A DNA stretch of 64,000 bases from Prochlorococcus sp. AG-355-A09 (GCA_003280995.1 QCDG01000001.1:1-64000), one strand, 5' to 3'. Shown: positions 38,791 through 47,670, counted from the stretch's first letter. Numbers and translations are program-made. Notes: generated by a model from the sequence alone, not told the origin.

Positions 38791-40021
38791 ATTGATTTAA
38801 CTTTGAGACTGCCATCCCAGCGATCCATCCACTTGTCCAACAATGTTGAAAATTAAATCCACCAGTGATCCCATCAACATCCAAAACTTCTCCAGAAAAA
38901 AATAACCCTGGACAAATTAAGCTCTCCATACTTTTAAAATTAACCTCATTAATTTTTACGCCTCCGGAAGTAACAAATTCCTCTCCAAATGGACCTTTGC
39001 CTGAAATTATATATTTATCCCTCATTAAAGTATCTATCATTTTCTCTCTTTCATCCGCAAGTAAATCAGCCCACTTTTTCTCTTTATCAATACCTATTTT
39101 CTTTAATAAAAAAATCCATAATCTTTTTGTTAATAGTGGAACAGGTCTACTATTAATAAGATTCACTTTGCCTTTATTTAATCTTAAAAAATTAATTTTT
39201 TCTTTTAACTCCTCATAACTTAAAGAAGACCATTTAATTATTAAATTAAATTTATATTTTTGGCTATAAAGTTCCCTTGCTGCAATTGATGAAAGTTTTA
39301 ATACTACTGGCCCACTAAACCCCCAATGCGTAATTAGTAAATCGCCTCTATTTTGAAAATTCTTATTTTTTAGATTAATTTCTATATCTATGCCCCTTAT
39401 CGATACCCCACTACATTCATCCAAATTTGGTTCTTTTGTGGAAAAAGTAAAAAGCGATGGTACAGGTTTAACAATGGTGTGTCCAAGATTTTGAGCTAAT
39501 TTATATCCGCTTGGATTACCTCCAGTTGAAAGAATAATATTTTTTGCATTTACCTTTGCTTTTTTAAGACTAAAAATATTGAATATATTATCTGGAGTTT
39601 TGGCAATTTCTTTTACAAAAAATTTTGTTAGTATCTCTACGTTTTTTGATAAAGCACTTTTTCTCAAACAATCAATAACATCTGAAGAAGAATTAGACAC
39701 TGGGAATACTCTTAGATCTTCCTCAATTTTTAATTTTAAACCTTTTTTCTCAAACCAATCGTATACATCTCCAGCAGCAAAACGATTAAATGATTCCAAG
39801 AGCTGAATTCCACCTCTGGGGTAATTCTCAATTAGTTCATTCGGTATCCATGTCGCATTAGTGACGTTACATCTTCCCCCTCCACTAATCCTTACTTTCT
39901 CCATAAGTTTTGAAGTACCTTCAAGAATTATTATTCTTTTTACTCCATTTTCAGCAGCAGTTATTGCTGTCATAAAACCGGCTGCACCGCCTCCAACAAC
40001 TGCTAAATCAAAAGGTTCCAA
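38777..40021 (-). CDS. HI0933/YhiN-type flavoprotein
   Basis: The 414-residue protein begins with the dinucleotide-binding AVVGGGAAGFMTAITAAENG, then RISGGGRCNVTNA near residue 45 and LSTGGNPSGYKLA near 163, and ends with GEVLDVDGITGGFNFQHCW and SGWIAGMAV, all features of the HI0933 family of FAD oxidoreductases. The substrate is not known. The start is TTG, and the last codons fall in a tandem repeat. Confidence 0.88.
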   Translation of the reverse strand: MEPFDLAVVGGGAAGFMTAITAAENGVKRIIILEGTSKLMEKVRISGGGRCNVTNATWIPNELIENYPRGGIQLLESFNRFAAGDVYDWFEKKGLKLKIEEDLRVFPVSNSSSDVIDCLRKSALSKNVEILTKFFVKEIAKTPDNIFNIFSLKKAKVNAKNIILSTGGNPSGYKLAQNLGHTIVKPVPSLFTFSTKEPNLDECSGVSIRGIDIEINLKNKNFQNRGDLLITHWGFSGPVVLKLSSIAARELYSQKYKFNLIIKWSSLSYEELKEKINFLRLNKGKVNLINSRPVPLLTKRLWIFLLKKIGIDKEKKWADLLADEREKMIDTLMRDKYIISGKGPFGEEFVTSGGVKINEVNFKSMESLICPGLFFSGEVLDVDGITGGFNFQHCWTSGWIAGMAVSKLNQSIIN

Positions 40022-40206
40022 AAACTTATTATTTAATATGCTTCAATCTGATAATAGCAAGTAGTAATAAAGAAAAATAAGTCCAAAAACCATAAAAAAA
40101 TAAATATAAAACTTTAAAACTACATAATAAATAGCTACGATTAGCTAATTTTAAAATTTCTAGAAAAATCAACACAGTCCTTATTTTTATGCTTTAAGTT
40201 AATTAA

Positions 40207-40443
40207 ATGAGTATGTTATTTTCTTACGTTAAATATTCTGAGGCCAGTTTTCCTATGACTGGTCAATATACTGCTCTTCTTTTAATAACTTCTGTTATTT
40301 GGGTTCTACTTTGGTTTGGATATAGACAAAATAAGATAAATGATGAGATCAAGAAAAAAGAAAAAGAAGAAAGAATTAATGCGAAAGTTCAAAGAAGAAA
40401 AAAGTTAGAGAGTTTGTACCCTACTAATAAAAAAACTGTTTAA
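40207..40443 (+). CDS. Small single-pass membrane protein
   Basis: The 78 residues have one membrane helix (TALLLITSVIWVLLWFGY) followed by a basic, coiled-coil-like tail (EIKKKEKEERINAKVQRRKK) and the ending LESLYPTNKK. The layout resembles the protein at 29473. Function unknown. A second membrane peptide gene follows 19 bases later. Confidence 0.65.
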   Translation: MSMLFSYVKYSEASFPMTGQYTALLLITSVIWVLLWFGYRQNKINDEIKKKEKEERINAKVQRRKKLESLYPTNKKTV

Positions 40444-40462
40444 AATAAATTTTTTTAGAAAC

Positions 40463-40561
40463 ATGAAAAAAAATAATTTCAAATCACTAATTCAGTACTT
40501 ACCGGGGATTTTGATTCTTATTTATGTATTCTTTTTAGCATTTACTCAATTTATAAAATAA
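40463..40561 (+). CDS. Membrane micro-protein
   Basis: This 32-residue frame encodes a basic N-terminus (MKKNNFKSL) and one hydrophobic helix (PGILILIYVFFLAFTQF). It lies between the 40207 gene and the EamA transporter on the same strand and may be translated with them. Confidence 0.55.
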   Translation: MKKNNFKSLIQYLPGILILIYVFFLAFTQFIK

Positions 40562-40581
40562 AATTTTAAAAATTATTCGTT

Positions 40582-41454
40582 TTGATTGGAATCCTTTCTG
40601 CTTTTGGAGCTGCTACATCTTGGACATATGCATGCTTTATTTGGCGCTCGCAAACTCAAAAATATAAATCAATAGATATTAATTTAATAAAAAATATAAT
40701 AGCTTTTTTAATTTTTATACCTGCTTTTATCAATCTAAGTTCTACAACTGAATTAAAAAACATATTTATCCTACTAATTAGTGGAACAATAGGTATTGGT
40801 TTAGGTGATACTTTCTATTTAAAGTCACTAAAAACAATTGGCACAAGAAAAACTTTATCTATAGAAACTCTTTCTCCGTTAATGGCAGCTTTATCAGGGG
40901 AATTTTTTATTAATGAAAATTTAACAACTAAATCATGGGTTGGAATAATTATAGTAACGATTTCGCTATTGGTAATTCTCAGAAAAGGTAACGATTTTAA
41001 AGAGGAAAACTCCTCTTTCTCAGAAAAAAATAACTTTAAGATTTTTGCTTTTCCTTTTTTATCAGTTTTATGTGCTGTTCTTGGAGGTCTTCTTTCAAGG
41101 ATGGTTTTCCTTCAAAGCAATTTATCTCCTTTCCTTACAACAGAAATAAGATTACTAGGTGCAATAATTTTTTTAATTAGTCTAAAAGGATTTAAGATTA
41201 ATTTTTTCTTAAAAAACATAGACAAAAAACAACAAAAAAGATTTTTTATTTCAATACTTCTTGGAACAAATGTAGGAATATTTCTACAACAAGTTGTGTT
41301 TAAAACCCTTCCCATAGGAGTAGGATGGGCTTTATTAAGCATATCTCCAGTAATTTCCCTATTTTTTGCTAAGACTGAGGAAAGAGAAATTACCAAAAAA
41401 ATAATATTTTTTACTTGTTTTTTATTTTTTGGCTTGACATTAATAATTCTTTAA
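40582..41454 (+). CDS. EamA/DMT-type transporter
   Basis: The 290 residues form about ten hydrophobic segments in two homologous halves, each with the EamA pattern (GIGLGDTFYLKSLKTIG and GTNVGIFLQQVVFKTLPIGVGWAL). This family exports or imports small metabolites; the substrate is unknown. The start is TTG. A Lys-rich, cytoplasmic break of about 20 residues separates the halves. Confidence 0.85.
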   Translation: MIGILSAFGAATSWTYACFIWRSQTQKYKSIDINLIKNIIAFLIFIPAFINLSSTTELKNIFILLISGTIGIGLGDTFYLKSLKTIGTRKTLSIETLSPLMAALSGEFFINENLTTKSWVGIIIVTISLLVILRKGNDFKEENSSFSEKNNFKIFAFPFLSVLCAVLGGLLSRMVFLQSNLSPFLTTEIRLLGAIIFLISLKGFKINFFLKNIDKKQQKRFFISILLGTNVGIFLQQVVFKTLPIGVGWALLSISPVISLFFAKTEEREITKKIIFFTCFLFFGLTLIIL

Positions 41455-41531
41455 TCTCTGAGTTAATGTAAAAAATACTCATGTTAATAAAAATCAAATG
41501 AAATAAAATTATATTATAAACACTCAAAATA

Positions 41532-41654
41532 ATGAAAACATTAAAGAAAAAAAGACTCGGCACATTGGAAGTTTATGTTATTTTTTTAAGCTGCATTTAT
41601 GTAGGCTTTATAGGTTATAAATCTCTATTAAATGTTTTATTTACTTGGAATTAA
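41532..41654 (+). CDS. Membrane micro-protein
   Basis: A 40-residue ATG frame with a basic start (MKTLKKKRLG) and one helix (EVYVIFLSCIYVGFIGY). It overlaps the end of the next minus-strand micro-gene by four bases, tail to tail. Family unknown. Confidence 0.55.
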   Translation: MKTLKKKRLGTLEVYVIFLSCIYVGFIGYKSLLNVLFTWN

Positions 41655-41785
41655 TTAATTCTTTCTAATGATTTAATCAACTTACCTCCATCTTGGTCAT
41701 CATCATCATTTGAAGCGAAAAATAAAAAAAATATTCCTAATGAAGCTATAGATAGCGAAATTGACAATACAGAAAGCTCATCCAT
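41651..41785 (-). CDS. Small membrane protein with acidic DDDDQDGG motif
   Basis: The 44-residue product has one membrane helix (SLSIASLGIFFLFFAS) followed by NDDDDQDGGKLI. The same acidic tail follows a helix in the 42922-43104 protein (NNDDQDGGMLI), so these are paralogs or share a docking motif. Function unknown. Confidence 0.65.
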   Translation of the reverse strand: MDELSVLSISLSIASLGIFFLFFASNDDDDQDGGKLIKSLERIN

Positions 41786-41903
41786 AAATTAAAATTTTTT
41801 TTATGATAAACGAAAAAAAATAAAACACAGTAAAGAAATACACATTCTCGAAAATAAATATTTCTTTTATTTGTAAAATGAAAAAACACATCCGAACTAT
41901 TTC

Positions 41904-42179
41904 GTGAAAGTTCTAATAACTTCCCCCTGTAGTGCAAGCGTAATAATTCAGTATGGAATAAAAAGTTGGCCTATTTGGGAATGTGAGCCAAGCAAATTTC
42001 AATGGAATTACGATGATAAGGAAATTTGCTTAATTATTGAAGGTCAAGCGAAAATAAGTACCCAAAACGGTGACATTTACGTAATTAAAGCGGGAGATCT
42101 AGTTGAGTTTCCTGCTGGACTTAACTGCGAATGGGAGGTAACCAAAAGGATTAAAAAACATTATCGATTGGGTAGCTAA
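41904..42179 (+). CDS. Cupin domain protein
   Basis: The 91 residues fit a single small cupin of the DUF861/cupin_3 type: WPIWECEPSKFQWNYDDKEICLIIEGQAKI, then GDIYVIKAGDLVEFPAGLNCEWEV. It lacks the His-x-His of classic cupins, as is usual in that branch. The start is GTG. Substrate unknown. Confidence 0.8.
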   Translation: MKVLITSPCSASVIIQYGIKSWPIWECEPSKFQWNYDDKEICLIIEGQAKISTQNGDIYVIKAGDLVEFPAGLNCEWEVTKRIKKHYRLGS

Positions 42180-42270
42180 ATTTAATAAAAAAGATTTTTT
42201 CTTCTTTACTGTTAAGTCAATGTAGATAAAATATGGTTAATAAATAATTTTCAAGAAGGAAACTAATATT

Positions 42271-42441
42271 ATGCCTTTTACTGATCAAGAATATTTTGAG
42301 GTTATTGAAAAAAACGAAATAGTAAAAAAGGCCTTTGAAAATATTAAGCAAATTTGCATTGATTTACAAAAACAAACAAATTGTCCTGAAGAGGATCTAC
42401 AAGATTTTCTTGAATTTATTTCTAAACAATGGAATAAGTAA
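42271..42441 (+). CDS. Small acidic helical protein
   Basis: A 56-residue ATG frame with a good Shine-Dalgarno (aagaagga). The product is charged and helical with two Cys (QICIDLQKQTNCPEED). No family recognised. Confidence 0.65.
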   Translation: MPFTDQEYFEVIEKNEIVKKAFENIKQICIDLQKQTNCPEEDLQDFLEFISKQWNK

Positions 42442-42505
42442 TAATTAAAAAGCCTTTTAAATACAAAATTTAAAAATTCAATTTAGTTTTCTAAGACAAT
42501 AAGTT

Positions 42506-42637
42506 CTAATCTAATTCCTTTTTTGGTTTTGTATTGATACTGGAAGTTCCCTTAGCAGCAGAAACGAAGAAAAAGAAGCCTACAATTCCTGATATACCAA
42601 ATATCGCAGCCAAAGGATCAAAGGTGAAAGAAAACAT
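42506..42637 (-). CDS. Membrane micro-protein
   Basis: I take the ATG before FSFTFDPLAAIFG, giving 43 residues: one helix (AAIFGISGIVGFFFFVSA) and a polar tail ending KPKKELD. The frame stays open 17 codons upstream, but that extra part is low complexity. Two perfect palindromes lie just upstream. Confidence 0.55.
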   Translation of the reverse strand: MFSFTFDPLAAIFGISGIVGFFFFVSAAKGTSSINTKPKKELD

Positions 42638-42678
42638 AGAATTTATAAAATCAAGATAAATAATAGTTTTTGAATCAA

Positions 42679-42724
42679 AATTGTACAATTATTGTTAAGT
42701 ATAAAAAATAACAATCGCGCGATT
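42679..42724. promoter_or_regulatory. Nested palindromes upstream of a micro-gene
   Basis: Two perfect 12-base palindromes, aattgtacaatt (42679-42690) and aatcgcgcgatt (42713-42724), flank an inverted repeat attgtta/taacaat. They could be operators for the 42637 minus-strand gene. This is symmetry seen by eye only. Confidence 0.35.
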
Positions 42725-42921
42725 CATTATGTCATTATTAATTTCTCAGTAGGTTCAAAAAAATTATTATTCAAATTGATTTTAAGAATAAAAATATCTG
42801 CACATACTAAAGATCTATTCGTGCTAAAGAGAAAAGTTTTTAAAAAATATTTATAGAAATATTGAATAAAACACTACCCAGAGGATCCACAATTGTTGTT
42901 TCTTTAGATTAATATCAAATC

Positions 42922-43104
42922 ATGACAGAATTCTACTCAGCTTCTTCCTCAGTAAGTCCTTTTACAGCTGTATTATGGTGCCTTTATCCAGTAGCTGTAC
43001 TTGTAATTATTGAATTACTTCTTGGGGGTGGTTTTGATGATGACAATAATGACGATCAAGATGGTGGAATGCTAATACCTGCTTACTCTAGATCAGAAGT
43101 TTGA
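42922..43104 (+). CDS. Small membrane protein with DDNNDDQDGG motif
   Basis: The 60 residues contain one helix (VLWCLYPVAVLVIIELLLGGG) then a strongly acidic tail FDDDNNDDQDGGMLIPAYS. The tail matches the 41651-41785 protein. Related short proteins are, to my memory, common in picocyanobacteria, but no role is assigned. Confidence 0.7.
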   Translation: MTEFYSASSSVSPFTAVLWCLYPVAVLVIIELLLGGGFDDDNNDDQDGGMLIPAYSRSEV

Positions 43105-43141
43105 ATTTTTTAATTAAAGACTTATAAGGAATTTAATTAAA

Positions 43142-43282
43142 TTGGAGAACTATATTGATACAACTCATTTTTCTCTAATTACACTTATTGCCCTTATGAT
43201 TTCCTCTCTAACCTGGCTCGTCTTAAGAACCCTTAAGGAAGGTAGAAAAGCTCTAACAGAAGTAAATAAAGATAGATCATGA
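43142..43282 (+). CDS. Membrane micro-protein
   Basis: A 46-residue frame with a TTG start: one helix (FSLITLIALMISSLTWLVL) then a basic tail RTLKEGRKALTEVNKDRS. It lies 37 bases after the DDQDGG gene and may be in the same transcript. Confidence 0.5.
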   Translation: MENYIDTTHFSLITLIALMISSLTWLVLRTLKEGRKALTEVNKDRS

Positions 43283-43527
43283 AATAAAATAAACACTCAA
43301 AAATATAGAATTTGATTAGATTTATAAAACTCTTAGATTTATAAGTTTTACTAACAAAATATATATATTCCAAAAATTTAAAAACTTTTCCTTCTCAAAG
43401 TTTGGGAAAAGCATAAAAAACTTAAATAAATACTAGAATTTGTTTGGTTGCTAAGTCAAAAAATTACTAATCTCTTGAAATCCCAATTTGTGAAAGGACT
43501 TCTTTATTATTACTTTAATAAATAAAA
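43283..43527. other. Gap without a recognised gene
   Basis: Strongly AT-rich. It holds one small inverted repeat (cttttcc at 43385 and ggaaaag at 43405) that lacks a T run and is not a convincing terminator. I see no gene in it. Confidence 0.5.
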
Positions 43528-43623
43528 ATGCATCTAAATTCTTTACTTTATATTTGTTCTATATCTTTATTCATTTATATAATGGCGCTATTTTGGAGAG
43601 ACTTGCCAAATCAAAAAAAGTAA
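43528..43623 (+). CDS. Membrane micro-protein
   Basis: A 31-residue ATG frame that is almost entirely one helix (LLYICSISLFIYIMALFW) with a short polar tail RDLPNQKK. This layout resembles small subunits of membrane complexes, but I recognise no known one. Confidence 0.45.
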   Translation: MHLNSLLYICSISLFIYIMALFWRDLPNQKK

Positions 43624-43705
43624 ATAAATAATTAATATTAATTTTGTTGCTTATAAAAATAAATTGAGTTAATAATTTAATATTGGATTTAATTTTTTTA
43701 TATAA

Positions 43706-43870
43706 ATGCTGAAAGAATCTTCAAATAACAATAACAAAAACATATTCTCAAAAACTAACGGTATTGCAAAAGAAAAGATGATTTGCAAAGACGGATTCTG
43801 TTCATTACCAAATCAAGATGAGATTTCAAAACAAGATTCAAATGATATGAATTTATTTGATCCTATTTAG
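43706..43870 (+). CDS. Small soluble protein with Cys-x4-Cys
   Basis: The 54-residue product is polar, Asn-rich at the front, and contains KMICKDGFCSLPNQDE near the middle, a compact Cys pair. The tail is acidic. Family unknown. Confidence 0.6.
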   Translation: MLKESSNNNNKNIFSKTNGIAKEKMICKDGFCSLPNQDEISKQDSNDMNLFDPI

Positions 43871-43939
43871 TAAATAAATAATATTTTGATAAAATTAATG
43901 ATTAAATTGATAATGTTAGATTCTTTGAATTTTTAATTT

Positions 43940-44275
43940 ATGTTTAATGACTTTTTAAACGCATATAAAGAGTTTTGGATTAAAGCTACGGACTTCAAAG
44001 GATTCACATCTCGATCGGACTGGTGGTTAGTTCAACTAGCAAATCTTATAATTTCATTACTAACTATCCCAATATTTTTAAAAACATTTGGTTTCAATGT
44101 TTATGGCATAGTTTGTATCATTCCTCAAATAGCTATTGATGTGAGAAGAATCAAAGATTTTGGAAAAGATTGGAAATGGATTTTTATTAATTTAATACCT
44201 ATCTTCGGATGGATCTTATGGTTCATCTGGTTAGGCTTTGGCAAGACTGGTAATGGAAAAAATAAATTTATATAG
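43940..44275 (+). CDS. DUF805 membrane protein
   Basis: The 111 residues match DUF805: an N-terminal FNDFLNAYKEFWIKATDFKG with the Tyr/Phe-rich start, SRSDWWLVQLANLI, and DVRRIKDFGKDWKWIFINLIP then WFIWLGFGKTGNGKN. Three to four membrane helices. Function unknown. Confidence 0.85.
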   Translation: MFNDFLNAYKEFWIKATDFKGFTSRSDWWLVQLANLIISLLTIPIFLKTFGFNVYGIVCIIPQIAIDVRRIKDFGKDWKWIFINLIPIFGWILWFIWLGFGKTGNGKNKFI

Positions 44276-44278
44276 AAA

Positions 44279-44605
44279 TTAACTCCTCAATTTTTTCTTT
44301 TTTTTAAAATCTACAAATCTTACCTTTTTTCTTAACTCTATTTGTTTTTCGAGAATCCTAAACACATGCATCTCGCATTCGGTTAATTTAAGAAACTGAT
44401 CGAGTGTATCTTTATCTTCTTCATCAAAATTCTCGAAAACTTCTGAAATAGCAATACTATTTCTAGATATAAAATCCTCTGCAACATCTCGTGGATTCTT
44501 TCCTGATTCGAAATCCTGAAAAGCTTCATAAGAATTAAGTTCTCTTGTTAACCATTTAAACCAAGGTTCATTTTTATTATTTTTTTTATTTATGATTTTC
44601 TTCAT
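44279..44605 (-). CDS. Hypothetical protein, paralog of the one at 33538
   Basis: The 108 residues align by eye with the 88-residue protein at 33538-33804: PWFKWLTREL, VAEDFISRNSIAI and QFLKLTECEMHVFRIL. This copy has a basic C-terminal extension (KKVRFVDFKKKKK). It converges with the DUF805 gene three bases apart. Confidence 0.7.
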   Translation of the reverse strand: MKKIINKKNNKNEPWFKWLTRELNSYEAFQDFESGKNPRDVAEDFISRNSIAISEVFENFDEEDKDTLDQFLKLTECEMHVFRILEKQIELRKKVRFVDFKKKKKLRS

Positions 44606-44814
44606 GAAAAAATTTTTACTAGTTTAATCATTATTAGTTATTTATTCTTTGACAGCTGTACAAATACTTATTTTAAAAAACCAATTAAAGATTAAACTTA
44701 TTTTTTTTTACAAAATAACTAACACAATTACCATAAAGCTTTTTAAAAAATAAGTATTTATTACTCATTTTTTTGTTTATTAGATAGCTAAAATTTATTT
44801 TTTAGTAAAGTACA

Positions 44815-45033
44815 TTGTCAATTCCATTTTACGACTTTCCTTCATCTCCAATTTTAATTATTGGTGCTCTTGGCATTGCAGTAGCGATAGCAGTTTTTTT
44901 TGTCTCTTACCAAAAATATTTCAATTCTCCTTTGAACAAAGAGCTTGCAGAAAAGAAAAAAGCCTTAATTAAGGAACAAAAAGAATTAAATGAAAGATTA
45001 GAAAAAATAGAACAAGATTTAAAAAATTTATAA
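44815..45033 (+). CDS. Single-pass membrane protein with coiled-coil tail
   Basis: Start TTG. The 72 residues contain one helix (ILIIGALGIAVAIAVFFVS) then a heptad-like tail, ELAEKKKALIKEQKELNERL, predicted to form a coiled coil. It probably exposes the tail to the cytoplasm. Function unknown. Confidence 0.6.
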   Translation: MSIPFYDFPSSPILIIGALGIAVAIAVFFVSYQKYFNSPLNKELAEKKKALIKEQKELNERLEKIEQDLKNL

Positions 45034-45119
45034 AAAGTTACTTTTAAATAGAAATGAGTTAAAGATCTCGAATTCAAGACCTTAATTTTTTTAACAGGAA
45101 TTTTGGTCTATAAGGAGAT

Positions 45120-45275
45120 ATGGATAAAGATCATCTTATTGAGTTAATTTCTAATAGTCTTCTTTACGAGAGTAAAAATTCTGACTCTAATAGGAATCTT
45201 AGTGACTTTAAAAATTACTTAGAAAGATTAAATCTAGATCAATTGAGAACTATGTCTAAAGAATTTATTCTTTAA
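45120..45275 (+). CDS. Small soluble protein
   Basis: A 51-residue ATG frame preceded by a Shine-Dalgarno-like taaggaga. The product is helical and polar (MDKDHLIELISNSLLYE, then YLERLNLDQLRTMSKEFI). No family recognised. Confidence 0.6.
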   Translation: MDKDHLIELISNSLLYESKNSDSNRNLSDFKNYLERLNLDQLRTMSKEFIL

Positions 45276-45354
45276 TATGGTTTTAAAATTTTTTTTGTTT
45301 ATTAAATAATCAATACTTTTTAAAAATTGTTAGCATCAAAAAAATAATAGAAAT

Positions 45355-46461
45355 ATGCTTAAAGTAAATAGAGGTGATTTTTTAATAAAACCATTTTTAA
45401 AAAGAAATAATATTAGAGCTTCTTATCAAATTATTTCTACCATATTCCCGATCTTTTCTATTTGGTTAATTATCCACCTAATAATAAATCAACCTTTTTC
45501 ATTATTGATTAAAGGATTTCTATTAATACCTTTTTTAGTTCTTCTAACTCTATTCTCTTCTCGAACGTTCTCACTAATGCATGATTGCGGTCATAATTCT
45601 CTTTTTACAAAACGGAAATTAAACCGATTTTTTGGATTTTTACTTGGATTGGTTAATGGTATTCCCCAGAAGTCATGGTCTATTGATCATGCATTTCATC
45701 ATAGAAATAATGGAAATTGGGAAATTTACAAAGGTCCGATAGATGTTTTAAGTCTTGAAGATTATGAATCTCTTACAAAAAGAGAGAAAATATTTTATAA
45801 AGTAAGTCGAAACTGGATGATGCTTTTACCTGGCGGTTTTTTTTACTTAGTTTTAAAACCTAGATTAGGACTAGTTATTATTATTTTTAATTTCATTAAA
45901 GATATATTGGAAGAGACTTTTATCAAAATAAAAAACAGAGATATTTCTCAACTATTAGCTATTAATTCAAGAGTCAAACCGCCTTTTTCTGATTATGGAG
46001 ATAATTTTGGTGAACTATGTGAATTAATAATCAATAACATAGTAGTAATAATAGGATGGATTTTTATGTGTAAATGGCTGGGGGTTGTTTTTTTCTTATC
46101 ATTTTATTCCATTGTATTAACCTTATCAGCAGCAATTTTAATATGTGTTTTTTTCGTACAGCATAACTATGAAAATTCATACGCTAAAAATACAAAAAAT
46201 TGGGATCTCATCGATGGAGCTATTTTAGGTAGCAGCAATTTAGATATCCCTAATTGGCTAAATTGGTTTTTAGCAGACATATCCTTCCACAGCATTCACC
46301 ATCTCTCTGAGAGAATACCAAATTACAACTTAAGAGCTTGTCATCAAGCAAACATTCATTTACTCCAACAATCAAAGTTCTTAAAATTAAGAGAATTTTC
46401 AAACTGCTTCAAATATATTATTTGGGATAATAAAAATGAAAAATTAATTCCTATAAGTTAA
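45355..46461 (+). CDS. Fatty acid desaturase family protein
   Basis: The 368 residues carry the three His boxes of membrane di-iron desaturases: LMHDCGHNSLF (box 1, about residue 75), DHAFHHRNNGNWE (box 2, about 110) and SFHSIHHLSERIPNYN (box 3, about 305), set among about four helices. It probably desaturates or hydroxylates an acyl or isoprenoid chain. It differs clearly from the second desaturase at 48044. The substrate cannot be told. Confidence 0.85.
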   Translation: MLKVNRGDFLIKPFLKRNNIRASYQIISTIFPIFSIWLIIHLIINQPFSLLIKGFLLIPFLVLLTLFSSRTFSLMHDCGHNSLFTKRKLNRFFGFLLGLVNGIPQKSWSIDHAFHHRNNGNWEIYKGPIDVLSLEDYESLTKREKIFYKVSRNWMMLLPGGFFYLVLKPRLGLVIIIFNFIKDILEETFIKIKNRDISQLLAINSRVKPPFSDYGDNFGELCELIINNIVVIIGWIFMCKWLGVVFFLSFYSIVLTLSAAILICVFFVQHNYENSYAKNTKNWDLIDGAILGSSNLDIPNWLNWFLADISFHSIHHLSERIPNYNLRACHQANIHLLQQSKFLKLREFSNCFKYIIWDNKNEKLIPIS

Positions 46462-46464
46462 TAC

Positions 46465-46617
46465 CTAATTCAACCTTCTTTTCAATTTTCTTTTTAGAGG
46501 AATAGCGCTATAGGCGTGAGTACCAATAGATGGAGGTAAGTCATTCTTTAAAGGATGCATAAAAGCATTTGCCATACTCTCTAATATTTTCGAAAGCCAA
46601 TTAATTACTGATTTCAT
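46465..46617 (-). CDS. Small basic protein
   Basis: A 50-residue ATG frame: MKSVINWLSKILESMANAF is amphipathic and the rest is polar, ending YSAIPLKRKLKRRLN. It is convergent with the desaturase gene, three bases from its stop. Family unknown. Confidence 0.6.
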   Translation of the reverse strand: MKSVINWLSKILESMANAFMHPLKNDLPPSIGTHAYSAIPLKRKLKRRLN

Positions 46618-46669
46618 TTGAAAATTTAAAAGTGTACTTTTTTATCTTCTAACTAAATTACTGAAAAGT

Positions 46670-46695
46670 AAATCAGTCTTTATGCTGATTTTTTT
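46670..46695 (+). terminator. Terminator-like hairpin
   Basis: aaatcag pairs with ctgattt around an eight-base loop and is followed by a T run. It lies about 210 bases past the desaturase stop, antisense to the preceding micro-gene's promoter, and may end the desaturase transcript. Confidence 0.55.
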
Positions 46696-46904
46696 AGAAG
46701 ATTACCTTTTAAATTCATATTAAATAATCAAAATTATTATTTACTTTTGTATTTTAAAAGAAGGATATTACTATCTTTTTCAAGGTAAACCAGTTGCAAA
46801 AAAATTTAGTAAATAATACTTATTTTTTCTAATTAACTTAATAAATTAAATTATTGAACATAATTTCATGCTATATCTCTATTCCAAATAAATCTAACAA
46901 TATT

Positions 46905-47063
46905 ATGAATGATTCATTTGTTTCTACAAACCAGAATACAGAAATAGATTCTATTAATTCATATTTCGAGTGTATTACTGAATGCAGTATTGTGGATGGT
47001 CATCAAGAATGTATTACTCGTTGTTTAGAAGTTCATTTAAAGGGGGCTGATCAAAATGAATAA
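46905..47063 (+). CDS. Cys-rich micro-protein with twin Cys-x3-Cys
   Basis: I use the ATG before NDSFVST (a TTG frame extends 17 codons upstream). The 52 residues contain FECITECSIVDGHQECITRC, that is two Cys-x3-Cys pairs eight residues apart with the repeated text ECIT. Such a pattern could form a disulfide hairpin or bind metal. Its end overlaps the next gene by eight bases. Confidence 0.65.
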   Translation: MNDSFVSTNQNTEIDSINSYFECITECSIVDGHQECITRCLEVHLKGADQNE

Positions 47064-47208
47064 AAAAAATTCACCTCAAAGGAAAACAACTTTAAAATGG
47101 AACTCTAATGGAGAGCTTTCCGAAATTGATATGTTAAGAATTTTAGAAAAGATATCATCACATGATCTTAATCAATGTGAATTAACATGCGATTCTGATA
47201 CAAATTAA
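47056..47208 (+). CDS. Small protein with C-terminal Cys-x3-Cys
   Basis: This 50-residue ATG frame begins inside the preceding micro-gene and ends with LNQCELTCDSDTN. The front is basic and polar (NKKNSPQRKTTLKW). The coupling and shared Cys pattern suggest a two-gene unit. Confidence 0.6.
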   Translation: MNKKNSPQRKTTLKWNSNGELSEIDMLRILEKISSHDLNQCELTCDSDTN

Positions 47209-47339
47209 GATATGTTTTAAAATATATTTCTAATACTTCTGATAAAAAAGCAGCTTATGGGATTTTTGTAGGATTTTAATTAATGAGATTTAAATAAAGA
47301 TTTAGAACATTTTCATAAAACTATAGTTTTCTATAAAAA

Positions 47340-47480
47340 TTAATTTTTAGAACTCCTACCTTTTTTTAAGAATGTTTTACTAATTTCTTTTTTTGTTAGT
47401 TGAATCGGTTTTACTAATCCTGAATCACCATGAGTTGGACAATAATAAGTCATAAGCATCCAATTTTTTTCTTGATCCAT
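47340..47480 (-). CDS. Small soluble protein
   Basis: A 46-residue ATG frame: LMTYYCPTHGDSGLVKP near the front, then Lys-rich text. The YCPTHGDSG segment looks like a turn of a small beta domain. Family unknown. A perfect palindrome aaaactatagtttt lies just past its stop. Confidence 0.55.
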   Translation of the reverse strand: MDQEKNWMLMTYYCPTHGDSGLVKPIQLTKKEISKTFLKKGRSSKN

Positions 47481-47670
47481 AACTAATCACCTATCTAAAT
47501 AATGATTAAATAGATAGGATGAATTTTGAAAAAATTTCTTTTTTTTAAGCTTTTTTTCTTTTTTACTTAATAATTTATAAAAATTTTGAATCTTTTCTCA
47601 CAAATTAGATATAAATACGCATGACTTTAAAAAATAATCCTGCTATTTATTAATAAATTCAAAATTATTT

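Noticed and set aside
38865..39218. Open frame antisense to the HI0933-type gene
   Set aside because: It falls inside a conserved flavoprotein and is Ser/Pro/Leu-rich without a family pattern.
43385..43411. Inverted repeat as a terminator
   Set aside because: The stem lacks a following T run on either strand and no gene end is near.
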